A stretch of DNA of 11,766 nucleotides from an uncultured Oscillospiraceae bacterium (GTDB lineage: Bacteria > Bacillota > Clostridia > Oscillospirales > Oscillospiraceae): NCBI GenBank assembly GCA_934511545.1, contig CAKSWM010000022.1, forward strand, positions 1-11,766. Reading direction: 5' to 3'. A program made the position numbers and the translations under genes. Shown piece after piece: positions 4,987 through 11,067 of the stretch (position 1 is its first letter; every line of letters starts with the position of its first letter). A model generated the notes under the pieces. That model had not been told where the DNA came from. It made no database searches and worked only from the letters and a program-made list of their open reading frames with translations.

Positions 4987-5104
4987 TCTTTATTTCATCA
5001 GCCTCCTCCTGCGTCAGCTTTCCGGCTGCTGCAAGCGCGTTTATGCGCGCCGCGCTCCACAGCCCTCTGGAATAATAATATGCCGCCATCTGCTTTACCG
5101 TCAC
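4979..5104 (-). CDS. XkdX-like small phage tail-region protein
   Basis: 41 aa, not long enough for usual gene lists. The translation begins MTVKQMAAYYYSRGLWSAAR and ends with AAAGKLTQEEADEIKNG. The pattern YYYxxGLW...AL..AGK(L/I)T..E..EI matches the short XkdX-type proteins that sit between tail-fibre and holin genes in Firmicute prophages. The start is GTG 5102-5104, which shares the GTGA with the stop of the preceding gene (4-nt overlap), and its end overlaps the holin start. The tight overlaps on both sides strongly support it. Role in the virion is unknown. Confidence 0.75.
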   Translation of the reverse strand: MTVKQMAAYYYSRGLWSAARINALAAAGKLTQEEADEIKNG

Positions 5105-5379
5105 AGTTCCACCCCCGTCATTACCGCGATATAGTCCACATCCGCGCGGAGCCTTTCAAGCTCTGTCGGCTCTTCCGGCTCCGCTGTGCCCGGCTCCGGC
5201 ACGGTTCCGGCAGTCATGCCTGTTACAACGCCGTTCTCCACCGTCACATTCACAAACGGAAACGTATCCGGCACCACGATCTGGTCCGGGACCACTGCCC
5301 AGCCCTCCGGCACGGTCCGGGGCGTTACGCTCTGGTTTGCGTGCGCTCCGTTTTCATATGCTTCGATCCTGATTATCAC
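5101..5379 (-). CDS. Phage tail-end protein, unknown role
   Basis: 92-aa protein starting IIRIEAYENGAHANQ (after the initiator Met), followed by PEGWAVVPD, VVPDTFPFVNVTVENGVVTG, a Pro/Glu-rich linker (60-72) and a helical C-terminus PTELERLRADVDYIAVMTG. Proteins of this layout (short beta part, TAG-VPEP linker, coiled helix) occur at the downstream end of tail modules in gut Firmicute prophages, just before XkdX and holin. The GTG at 5377-5379 is chosen because GGGGGA lies 6 nt upstream; a TTG 6 codons earlier has no SD. It is the first gene after the leftward promoter at 5499-5527, and operator O2 lies 28 bp before its start. Upstream tail genes expected in a full prophage are missing. Confidence 0.7.
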   Translation of the reverse strand: MIIRIEAYENGAHANQSVTPRTVPEGWAVVPDQIVVPDTFPFVNVTVENGVVTGMTAGTVPEPGTAEPEEPTELERLRADVDYIAVMTGVEL

Positions 5380-5406
5380 TTTTCTTCCCCCGATCAAAAT
5401 TTCTCA

Positions 5407-5423
5407 GTCACTTAAAAAGTTAC
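5407..5423. promoter_or_regulatory. Operator O2, 17-bp imperfect palindrome
   Basis: GTCACTTAAAAAGTTAC matches operator O1 at 14 of 17 bases and keeps the TAAGTTAC-type half site (AAGTTAC). It lies between the leftward promoter and the first phage gene. Centre-to-centre distance to O1 is 71 bp, close to seven helical turns. Confidence 0.6.
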
Positions 5424-5477
5424 CGGCTTGGCATATAAATCCGGCGTCCCCTGGATGAGAACAGGAAACGCCATTTA

Positions 5478-5494
5478 GTAACTTATTAAGTTAC
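5478..5494. promoter_or_regulatory. Operator O1, perfect 17-bp palindrome
   Basis: GTAACTTATTAAGTTAC is a perfect inverted repeat around one central base. It covers the expected transcription start (about 5492) of the leftward promoter, where a bound repressor would block initiation. The divergent XRE protein is the obvious ligand. A third half site AAGTTAC (5569-5575) lies just after the XRE promoter -10. Confidence 0.75.
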
Positions 5495-5498
5495 CTTT

Positions 5499-5527
5499 AT
5501 AATACATCACATTTCGTCGCCTGTCAA
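5499..5527 (-). promoter_or_regulatory. Strong leftward promoter of the phage cassette
   Basis: On the minus strand: -35 TTGACA (5527-5522), 17-bp spacer, -10 TATTAT (5504-5499). This is close to consensus and drives the tail-end/XkdX/holin genes. The start point falls in O1. Confidence 0.85.
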
Positions 5528-5539
5528 GTTATTTTCATC

Positions 5540-5567
5540 TTGTTTCGGGAGGAAAATGTGATATACT
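5540..5567 (+). promoter_or_regulatory. Probable promoter of the XRE repressor
   Basis: -35 TTGTTT (5540-5545), 16-bp spacer, -10 TATACT (5562-5567). The predicted start (about 5574) falls on the AAGTTAC half site, which would allow autoregulation. Confidence 0.55.
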
Positions 5568-5599
5568 GAAGTTACTATTCTATGGGACGGTGGAACATC

Positions 5600-6307
5600 A
5601 TGACAGTCGGGGAGCGCATACGCGCCGCAAGAGAGGCCGGAAATATAACTCAGGAAGAGCTCGGCAGGGTCTGCGGCGTTACCAAGCAGACAGTATTCAA
5701 ATACGAAAATAACATCATCGTCAACATCCCTGTCGATAAGCTCGAGAGTATGGCCGCGTTTTTGAACGTTTCCCCCGGATATCTTCTCGGATGGGAGCAC
5801 TCCGCCAGACAGGCTCTGGAAATTCAGGAAAAGCTGTTCAGGGACCGCGCGCCCACATTGGAGGAAGTCGTCGCGGGTCTGTCGCAGCATATGCTTGAGC
5901 AGGAAAACGGAGAACTCGCCGACTTTTCCGACATTCCGCCCGAAAACCGCGAAAAGGCCCGCGCTGCCTATGAACTCTCCAAAACGCTCGCCTCCCTCTC
6001 CTCCGAAGATATTGAGAAATTTATCAGCTACGCCAGATATCTCGACGACAAGGCAGGCGCTCCCGATGAGAATGCTCCGACCACCATGGACGAGCTTTTG
6101 TTCGCGGAATACCTCATTGATCACGGCGTCAGCCCGAGCGAGTACGAGACTCTCCCCGACCCCGGCCACGGGCTCAGGACCGCGCATATTGCCGGAGCGC
6201 ACAAATTTCTGACTCTTTACAGTTCCTTATCCGCGGAACAGCAAAAGACCGCGGACGACTTTCTGGAATTTCTCTCAAAGCAGAGTCAGGATCGAGTTCC
6301 GGGCTAA
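5600..6307 (+). CDS. XRE-family phage repressor without a peptidase domain
   Basis: 235-aa DNA-binding protein. The N-terminal helix-turn-helix (4-64) reads GERIRAAREAGNITQEELGR with recognition helix VTKQTVFKYEN (27-37) and VSPGYLLGWE, the usual pattern of CI-like repressors of Clostridia prophages. The rest (70-235) is mostly helical and charged. I see no S24/LexA Ser-Lys catalytic pair, no Ala-Gly cleavage site and no HExxH of an ImmA/IrrE partner, so classic SOS self-cleavage is unlikely. The ATG at 5600 fits the family start and has a weak GGTGG; an in-frame ATG at 5582 would add six residues but lacks an SD and lies very near the predicted transcript start. It is divergent from the phage cassette, with operators between, and probably represses the leftward promoter. 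No terminator is seen before the lgt promoter. Confidence 0.85.
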   Translation: MTVGERIRAAREAGNITQEELGRVCGVTKQTVFKYENNIIVNIPVDKLESMAAFLNVSPGYLLGWEHSARQALEIQEKLFRDRAPTLEEVVAGLSQHMLEQENGELADFSDIPPENREKARAAYELSKTLASLSSEDIEKFISYARYLDDKAGAPDENAPTTMDELLFAEYLIDHGVSPSEYETLPDPGHGLRTAHIAGAHKFLTLYSSLSAEQQKTADDFLEFLSKQSQDRVPG

Positions 6308-6323
6308 TATTATGTATTTTCCA

Positions 6324-6352
6324 TTGGTTTTTCACCCCGGACATGCTATAAT
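6324..6352 (+). promoter_or_regulatory. Promoter of lgt
   Basis: -35 TTGGTT (6324-6329), 17-bp spacer, extended -10 TGC-TATAAT (6347-6352). The leader is short, about 28 nt, with AAAGGAGAG before the start. Confidence 0.8.
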
Positions 6353-6386
6353 GCGTACATTCCAATAGCTAAAGGAGAGCACAGCT

Positions 6387-7226
6387 TTGTATAACGATCT
6401 TTTTTCCATCGGCCCCGTCACCATACACGGATACGGCCTGATGATAGGCATAGGCTTTTTGTGCTGCGTGCTGATGGGCACTTACAGAGCAAAAAAATAT
6501 GACATGGACAAAAACGCCGCCATCGATATTGCGTTGCTCGGCGTGTTCATCGGCTTCATCGGGGCAAAGATCCTGTATATCATCGTCGAGTTTGACTGGT
6601 TCATCCGCGACCCGCTCGCCGTGCTCGGCTCCGAGGGCTTCGTTGTATACGGCGGTATCGTCGCCGGTGTTGCCGCCGCGATCATCTATTGCCGCAAACG
6701 CAGGCTGGTGTTTCTGGAATACTTCGACCTGCTCGCGCCGACGATCTCCGTCGCGCAGGGCTTCGGGCGCATCGGCTGCTTTCTGTCCGGCTGCTGCTAC
6801 GGACGTGAGACAAGCTCCTTCCTCGGGGTCACATTTCCCGAGGGCAGCATAGCCCCCGCGGGCGTTCCCCTTCTGCCGACGCAGCTGTTCTCCGCCGCAG
6901 GCAACTTCATCATAATGGGTATTCTGATATGGTATTACAAACGCAGAAAGCATAGGGGCGACGTCGGCGCAATGTACCTGCTGCTGTACTCCGTGGGCAG
7001 ATTCATAATCGAGTTTTTCCGCTCGGATGACCGCGGCGCCGTCGCTTTTCTCTCAACGTCGCAGTTCATCTCAATATTCATTGCCGCCGCGGCCATTCTC
7101 ATGTTTTTCCTTGACCGCCGCCGCGATGCCCGGGTCTCTGCCGGAGCGGAAGCATCCGCACCCACAGATGATCTCGTCGAGGATACACCTTCCGACTCCG
7201 CTGCATCCGAAGAGGGCAACGAGTAA
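6387..7226 (+). CDS. lgt: Prolipoprotein diacylglyceryl transferase
   Basis: 279-aa integral membrane enzyme that moves a diacylglyceryl group from phosphatidylglycerol to the lipobox cysteine of prolipoproteins, the first step of lipoprotein maturation. Visible marks are IGPVTIHGYGLMIGIGF (8-24), the Lgt signature GFGRIGCFLSGCCYG (125-139) with the essential Arg128, PTQLFSA (164-170) and RFIIEFFRSDDRG (205-217), with about seven hydrophobic helices. The start is TTG 6387 with AAAGGAGAG (6371-6379) 8-9 nt upstream; no ATG fits. Two points differ from E. coli Lgt: the HGG motif is YGG (88-90), and the signature carries three Cys. Both are, as far as I recall, seen in other Clostridia. The last ~30 residues are an acidic Ser/Ala-rich cytosolic tail. 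It is monocistronic, closed by the terminator at 7233. Confidence 0.95.
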   Translation: MYNDLFSIGPVTIHGYGLMIGIGFLCCVLMGTYRAKKYDMDKNAAIDIALLGVFIGFIGAKILYIIVEFDWFIRDPLAVLGSEGFVVYGGIVAGVAAAIIYCRKRRLVFLEYFDLLAPTISVAQGFGRIGCFLSGCCYGRETSSFLGVTFPEGSIAPAGVPLLPTQLFSAAGNFIIMGILIWYYKRRKHRGDVGAMYLLLYSVGRFIIEFFRSDDRGAVAFLSTSQFISIFIAAAAILMFFLDRRRDARVSAGAEASAPTDDLVEDTPSDSAASEEGNE

Positions 7227-7232
7227 AATAAT

Positions 7233-7273
7233 AAACGAGCTTCGTATCTCAGTCAGATACGAAGCTCGTTTTT
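7233..7273 (+). terminator. Terminator between lgt and the convergent LuxR-type gene
   Basis: AAACGAGCTTCGTATCT (7233-7249) pairs perfectly with AGATACGAAGCTCGTTT (7255-7271) around a 5-nt loop, with T5 at 7269-7273. It starts 6 nt after lgt and overlaps the stop of the minus-strand gene by one base; A-rich sequence on the left allows termination on both strands. Confidence 0.95.
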
Positions 7274-9360
7274 CATCTGTTTCGGTAAGCCTTCATATAT
7301 ATGCCGCTGAGCAGCTCGGTCCTGCTGGAGACTTCCATCTTTTCATATATCCGCGCAAGATGATATTTGACGGTGTTCCCGGACACGCCGAGAGCCAGCG
7401 CCATGTCCTTATTCGACGCGCCGCGGCTCAGCAGATCGACTATCTCGATCTCACGCGGCGTCAGTATGCTTTCAAGGTGCCGCGTTGAGCTTCGATTGTC
7501 CTGCGTATTGCTGAAACAGACGGCAAAGCTCTCGCCGCCGACCGATATCTTCTCCGCGCGGTAATTGACCCACAGCTTGCGTTCGCCGGCGCGCGTATAG
7601 AAAGATCGCGAACTGCTGTATCTCCCCGGCTCCATCAGCGTGCGCATGTTCTCCGTCTGAACACGTTCAAGCTTTTTCCCGTAGGCGCTTTCCTGCCGCG
7701 CGATATTGATCTGCTCCGAGGCGATGTCGTTTGCAAACAGCAGCGCCGGGTGCTCCTCAACGCGGCTGATCCCAACGCCTTCGCCGGAGAGCTGTGCAGC
7801 CTGCCGGAACAGCTCGCACTGCATCCGTGCCGAGCGTATGCTCTCGTGCGCCTCAAGCTGGCGCGTAAGTATTTTCCGTATAAGGCCGAGGTCATCTCTC
7901 CTGCCCCCGAGGACGAAAAGGCCTCCGAACAGCTTCCCTTCCGAAGAGCGCAGCGGACAGCACACCATCTCCCGCCCCCGCGGCATTTTGGAAGCAAAGC
8001 CTTTCCCTTTGACAAACCACTCTTCCGGAAGCGGTATCTCCCGGAATGGCTTTTCCGCCTGTTCTGCGATCGCGGCGGCGGTGACCGCCGGTATCACCTC
8101 GAACCGGCAGGCCGATACACCGACGGCAGACGCCTCCAGAGCCCGTGAAATTATCTCCGCGGCTCGGCGGCAAAGCTCAGCCCCGTCTATGGACTCGCTC
8201 ATATCCGCCAGCTCCCCGATCGGAGACGGCTCCGTGTCGGTAAGCATTGCGATCCCATCCGGCGCGCGGTCACGCGAAAGAAAAACGAACCCGTCGCGCG
8301 AGACATGTCCGCGCGCGTCTATCGGCAGCCAGACTCCCGCGCCGTTCACACAAAGCTCCCCCACCTGTCCGGGCGGGAGCATCCTCGTTCCGTCAAAGGC
8401 CGCGGCGGGCGCGCCGTTCACCGGCTTTCCGACGGAGCCGATCAGCACATACCCGTCGCTTGTTTCTCTTGCCGATTCATCCAGCGTCACGGAGAGCTTC
8501 GTGACCGGAACAGGAAAGCCATATTCCTTCTCGATCATACAGTCAGGAGGAAAGCTTTCGCACATTTCCCGCAGCGTTTCCTTCTCAAACAGCGTCAGAC
8601 CGCAGCGGATCGTTCTGATCCCGGAAAAATCTCCGCGCAGATAGTGACTGTCGCGCAGGACGGCCTCTGCCATCGTCTGCGTGAGAAAAACGCGGTCAAT
8701 ATTGTCCGACAGCGCATATATCCAGTCCTTTGCACGAAAGCCGCGCGGCAGCACCGCCGTTCCCCCGCAGGCCAGCACCAGACACAGCTCACGCACAAAG
8801 CTCAGGCACGCGGCCGGGAGGGCGATCAGTGATCTCGTCGGTTTGTCTCCCTTGCAGAGAGAAATATATTCCGCTATATCCTTTGAGGCGTATGCTTTGT
8901 TTCCGGACAGACGCAGCAGCGTATCATTTCCGCTTGCTGCCCGCTCTGTCCGGAAGCTGCTCCTGCGGCGCAGCAGCCTTTTATAGCTCACGGAGCCGAT
9001 GCCGTTGTCCTCTCCTATCACCTTCACGCTGTCCGGAACGGCGGGCAGGACACTGTCCGGCTCCACGCCGACAAAGACATATCCAACGCCCGGCGGTATG
9101 CTCTCCGGCTCTCCCGCCATGGGAATGATCTCCGCGCCAAGCTGTGACAGCGCAAGCATCAGCTCCGCGAATCTCAGCCCGCTGCCGCCAAGGAACGCCA
9201 GTCTCGCGCCCCCGCGGCAGCCCATCTGCTCCAGCGCACGCGTCACTGTGTCAACACGTTCAAACAGCTCGGAATACGAGACCTTCTCCCCGTCCGACTC
9301 GATCGCTGTGGAGTTCGGCCACGCATGGGCAAGTTTTCTCAAAAGTAAACAAAGCTCCAT
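7273..9360 (-). CDS. Regulator with degenerate adenylate-forming domain, GAF- and PAS-like regions and LuxR HTH
   Basis: 695 aa in one open frame. Residues 5-370 follow the acyl-CoA synthetase/NRPS adenylation (ANL) N-domain: WPNSTAIESDGEKVSYSEL at the start, a Rossmann-like middle, IEKEYGFPVPV (277-286, the A5 YG-TE site with the Glu lost), PPGQVGELCVNG (329-340) and RGHVSRDGFVFLSRDR (350-365, the A7 GD site as GH). The P-loop motif SGTTGxPKG is absent near 148-165 (LLRLSGNKAYASKD) and the C-terminal catalytic-Lys domain is replaced. So it is probably a non-catalytic ligand sensor. Residues 391-510 look GAF-like, 515-620 PAS-like, and 630-692 form a clear LuxR/GerE HTH (LTPREIEIVDLLSRGASNKDMALALGVSGNTVKYHLARIYEKM). 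The ATG at 9360 has AGAGGTGG upstream. It is convergent with lgt, divergent from the glycosylase gene. Ligand and targets are unknown. Confidence 0.85.
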   Translation of the reverse strand: MELCLLLRKLAHAWPNSTAIESDGEKVSYSELFERVDTVTRALEQMGCRGGARLAFLGGSGLRFAELMLALSQLGAEIIPMAGEPESIPPGVGYVFVGVEPDSVLPAVPDSVKVIGEDNGIGSVSYKRLLRRRSSFRTERAASGNDTLLRLSGNKAYASKDIAEYISLCKGDKPTRSLIALPAACLSFVRELCLVLACGGTAVLPRGFRAKDWIYALSDNIDRVFLTQTMAEAVLRDSHYLRGDFSGIRTIRCGLTLFEKETLREMCESFPPDCMIEKEYGFPVPVTKLSVTLDESARETSDGYVLIGSVGKPVNGAPAAAFDGTRMLPPGQVGELCVNGAGVWLPIDARGHVSRDGFVFLSRDRAPDGIAMLTDTEPSPIGELADMSESIDGAELCRRAAEIISRALEASAVGVSACRFEVIPAVTAAAIAEQAEKPFREIPLPEEWFVKGKGFASKMPRGREMVCCPLRSSEGKLFGGLFVLGGRRDDLGLIRKILTRQLEAHESIRSARMQCELFRQAAQLSGEGVGISRVEEHPALLFANDIASEQINIARQESAYGKKLERVQTENMRTLMEPGRYSSSRSFYTRAGERKLWVNYRAEKISVGGESFAVCFSNTQDNRSSTRHLESILTPREIEIVDLLSRGASNKDMALALGVSGNTVKYHLARIYEKMEVSSRTELLSGIYMKAYRNR

Positions 9361-9383
9361 ATTCCGCCCACCTCTCTGCGGCT

Positions 9384-9413
9384 ATTATATCAAATATACA
9401 ATATCCGGCGCAA
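9384..9413 (-). promoter_or_regulatory. Promoter of the LuxR-type regulator
   Basis: On the minus strand: -35 TTGCGC (9413-9408), 18-bp spacer, -10 TATAAT (9389-9384) with TG two bases upstream. Confidence 0.78.
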
Positions 9414-9433
9414 TACCGTACAGGCCAAAACGC

Positions 9434-9449
9434 TCCGCGTATACGCGGA
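9434..9449. promoter_or_regulatory. 16-bp perfect palindrome in the divergent promoter region
   Basis: TCCGCGTATACGCGGA is a perfect inverted repeat. It ends 4 bp before the -35 of the glycosylase promoter and lies about 20 bp upstream of the -35 of the regulator promoter, a placement usual for LuxR-type activators. It is a candidate binding site of the HTH protein encoded next to it; this is inference from position. Confidence 0.5.
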
Positions 9450-9453
9450 CCGA

Positions 9454-9498
9454 TTGACTGTTCTGTTGCGATATGGTATGCTTGCTTAAACAAGCAAG
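9454..9498 (+). promoter_or_regulatory. Promoter of the glycosylase/ylmH unit with an inverted repeat at the start point
   Basis: -35 TTGACT (9454-9459), 17-bp spacer, -10 TATGCT (9477-9482). The inverted repeat CTTGCTT (9481-9487) / AAGCAAG (9492-9498) overlaps the -10 and the expected start and could be an operator or a 5' hairpin. Confidence 0.65.
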
Positions 9499-9530
9499 AG
9501 ACGAACATGTCCGGACGGGGAAGTGGATCA

Positions 9531-10031
9531 ATGACCGTTATACACACGATAGCGCCCGTATATGACGAAAGCAGCCGGGTCCTCATACTTGGCTCCTTTC
9601 CCTCCGTCAGATCTCGAGAAAACGGCTTTTTCTACAGCCATCCTCAGAACCGCTTCTGGCGCACGCTTGCGGTCGTTCTGGGCGAGCCTGTGCCCGATAC
9701 CATCGCGGAAAAGACCGCAATGCTGCTTCGGAACCATATTGCGCTTTGGGACGTGATAAGCCGCTGCGAAATTTCCGGTTCGGATGACGCAAGCATACGG
9801 AGCGCAGAGGCAAATGACCTGTCATGTATTCTGGAAGCGGCCCGGATACGGCGCATCTTTGTCAACGGGAAAACCGCCGCGCGGCTTTATAAACGACTGA
9901 TCGAGCCCAAAACGGGCATTCCCGCTGTTTTGCTGCCGTCCACCAGTCCAGCAAACGCAAGGTGGACGCCCGATACGCTCAGGGAAGCCTATTGCACTAT
10001 ACTCAATTATCTCGGAGACGACAATGAATGA
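9531..10031 (+). CDS. DNA-deoxyinosine glycosylase (uracil-DNA glycosylase superfamily)
   Basis: 166-aa repair enzyme that removes hypoxanthine (deaminated adenine) from DNA, as known for UDG family 6. Motifs: VLILGSFPSVRSRE (17-30) as the superfamily motif 1 region, FFYSHPQNRFW (33-43), ALWDVI (71-76), an N-G-K turn (112-114) and LLPSTSPANA (134-143) as the motif 2 loop. Length is typical. The ATG at 9531 is preferred because family members start close to the IHTIAPVYDE stretch and GGGGAAGTGG precedes it; an in-frame ATG at 9507 would add eight low-complexity residues, and anything earlier runs into the divergent promoters. It overlaps ylmH by 8 nt, so the two are coupled. Family assignment is firm; the exact base specificity is from the family. 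Confidence 0.88.
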   Translation: MTVIHTIAPVYDESSRVLILGSFPSVRSRENGFFYSHPQNRFWRTLAVVLGEPVPDTIAEKTAMLLRNHIALWDVISRCEISGSDDASIRSAEANDLSCILEAARIRRIFVNGKTAARLYKRLIEPKTGIPAVLLPSTSPANARWTPDTLREAYCTILNYLGDDNE

Positions 10032-10758
10032 TGACGAAAAACTGACGGCAAAGCGGCTCGCGGAGCTTGCCGGGCGTTCATACAGCCGCGGCATTCCGTG
10101 CTATTCGGATTTTTTGACACTCGCTGAACAAGCGCTGGTGCCGAAAAGCGCGTCGGGCACGTACTATTCTCTCTTCGGCGGATTCGAGGGCGCGGAGCGC
10201 TGTATCGCCTGCTTCGGAGAGGAAGCCGCCCTGTGCGCGCCGATAGTCTGCCTGCGCGTATCCCCGCTCAACGCAAAGTTTTCCGACGAGCTGTCGCACA
10301 GCGACTATCTCGGCGCGCTGATGCATCTGGGTCTGCGGCGCGAGACCCTCGGGGATATTCTTTTGAACGGCGGAAACGGATATGTTTTCTGCCTTGAATC
10401 CGTGGCGGATTTTATCATATCGGAGCTGACGCGGATAAAGCGCACCTCCGTTGCCGCCGCGCGGGAGGCCGCTCCCCCGGCGGACGCTCTGCCTGCCCCA
10501 AAGCCGGCGGAGCTTGTCGTCGCATCTGAACGGCTGGACGCCATCACAGCAGCCGTATACCATCTTTCACGCAGCGAGAGCCAGAAGCTGTTCGTTCAGG
10601 AAAGGATCTTCATAAACGGCCGGGTCTGCACCAATTCCTCCGCCGCACCGCACGAGGGCGACGTTATTTCCGTCCGCGGTCACGGCAGATTCGTCTACAG
10701 CGGCATTGCACGCGAGACGCGAAAGGGGCGGCTGCGCGTGACCCTTGAAATTTACTGA
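10024..10758 (+). CDS. ylmH: YlmH-like S4-domain RNA-binding protein
   Basis: 244-aa ribosome-associated protein. The N-terminal part has LAELAGRSYSRGIPCYSDFLT and GGFEGAERCIACF (52-64), a middle domain with SHSDYLGALMHLGLRRETLGDILL (91-114; split by eye into FSDELSHSDYLGALM and HLGLRRETLGDILL), and a C-terminal S4 RNA-binding domain at about 169-218 (SERLDAITAAVYHLSRSESQK, IFINGRVC, GDVISVRGHGRF). These are the standard YlmH marks; in Bacillus YlmH acts on obstructed 50S-peptidyl-tRNA complexes in ribosome quality control. The ATG at 10024 has GGAG 6 nt upstream and overlaps the glycosylase stop. Here it is not next to sepF/divIVA as in B. subtilis. An Ala/Pro-rich linker (148-163) separates the S4 domain. 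Assignment is firm; the role is taken from the family. Confidence 0.92.
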   Translation: MNDDEKLTAKRLAELAGRSYSRGIPCYSDFLTLAEQALVPKSASGTYYSLFGGFEGAERCIACFGEEAALCAPIVCLRVSPLNAKFSDELSHSDYLGALMHLGLRRETLGDILLNGGNGYVFCLESVADFIISELTRIKRTSVAAAREAAPPADALPAPKPAELVVASERLDAITAAVYHLSRSESQKLFVQERIFINGRVCTNSSAAPHEGDVISVRGHGRFVYSGIARETRKGRLRVTLEIY

Positions 10759-10782
10759 GGAGACGCCGAGATAGAGGTGGAC

Positions 10783-11055
10783 ATGCTGAGCTTTTTCGAC
10801 GAGGAGCCCTCGCTGTTCGCCGATATGTTTGAGATCAGCGCATCGGATTACAGCATTACGGTGAAAAATATCTCCGGCAGGGATGTGCCCGGCGATGTCT
10901 ATGTCTATTATAAAACCGTTTCCGACGGGGGTTATATGGGCGGCATCACATACCGCGCAAACGCCGGAAGTCTCGCCGCCGGTCAGGAGGTATCGGCTTA
11001 CGCCGGGCATTACATGGATGACAGCAGCGAAATTCTGTTCGTCACCTATAAATAA
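10783..11055 (+). CDS. Small beta-rich protein of unknown function, next to a PqqD-like gene
   Basis: 90 aa, no signal peptide and no Cys. After an acidic, Phe-rich start (MLSFFDEEPSLFADMFEIS counted from the second residue on) comes a likely beta-sandwich: YSITVKNISGRDVPGDVYVY, then a Y-K-T turn, GGITYRANAGSLAAGQEVSA and ILFVTYK at the end. The V-x-N-x-S-G-x-x-V and late G-Q-E pattern resembles FxLYD-like domains, which bind no known ligand in common. The ATG at 10783 has AGAGGTGG just upstream; a GTG at 10777 is in frame but has its SD too far away. It follows ylmH by 24 nt and precedes the PqqD-like gene by 12 nt, so it is probably in one transcript with both. I do not recognise a family. 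Confidence 0.7.
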   Translation: MLSFFDEEPSLFADMFEISASDYSITVKNISGRDVPGDVYVYYKTVSDGGYMGGITYRANAGSLAAGQEVSAYAGHYMDDSSEILFVTYK

Positions 11056-11067
11056 CGAGGAGAGCCT

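Noticed and set aside
4535..5134. Plus-strand frame of 199 codons
   Set aside because: It runs over the terminator and antisense to three overlapping phage genes with clear protein character.
5507..6202. Minus-strand frame of 231 codons opposite the XRE gene
   Set aside because: Shadow of a clear HTH gene; it would also cross the promoter region, and its product has no recognisable motif.
5600..6307. LexA/S24-type SOS-cleavable repressor
   Set aside because: No Ser-Lys catalytic pair or Ala-Gly cleavage site could be seen in the C-terminal part.
6308..6386. Right-hand attachment site matching the tRNA-Pro 3' end
   Set aside because: Reading this stretch by eye I found no copy of the TTCAAGTCC or CACTCGGACCA segments.
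7706..8644. Plus-strand frame of 312 codons and similar frames opposite the regulator
   Set aside because: Ser/Arg/Pro-rich composition typical of antisense frames in GC-rich genes; no SD.
9144..9530. Long N-terminal extension of the DNA glycosylase
   Set aside because: It overlaps the divergent regulator and both promoters; family length fits the start at 9531.
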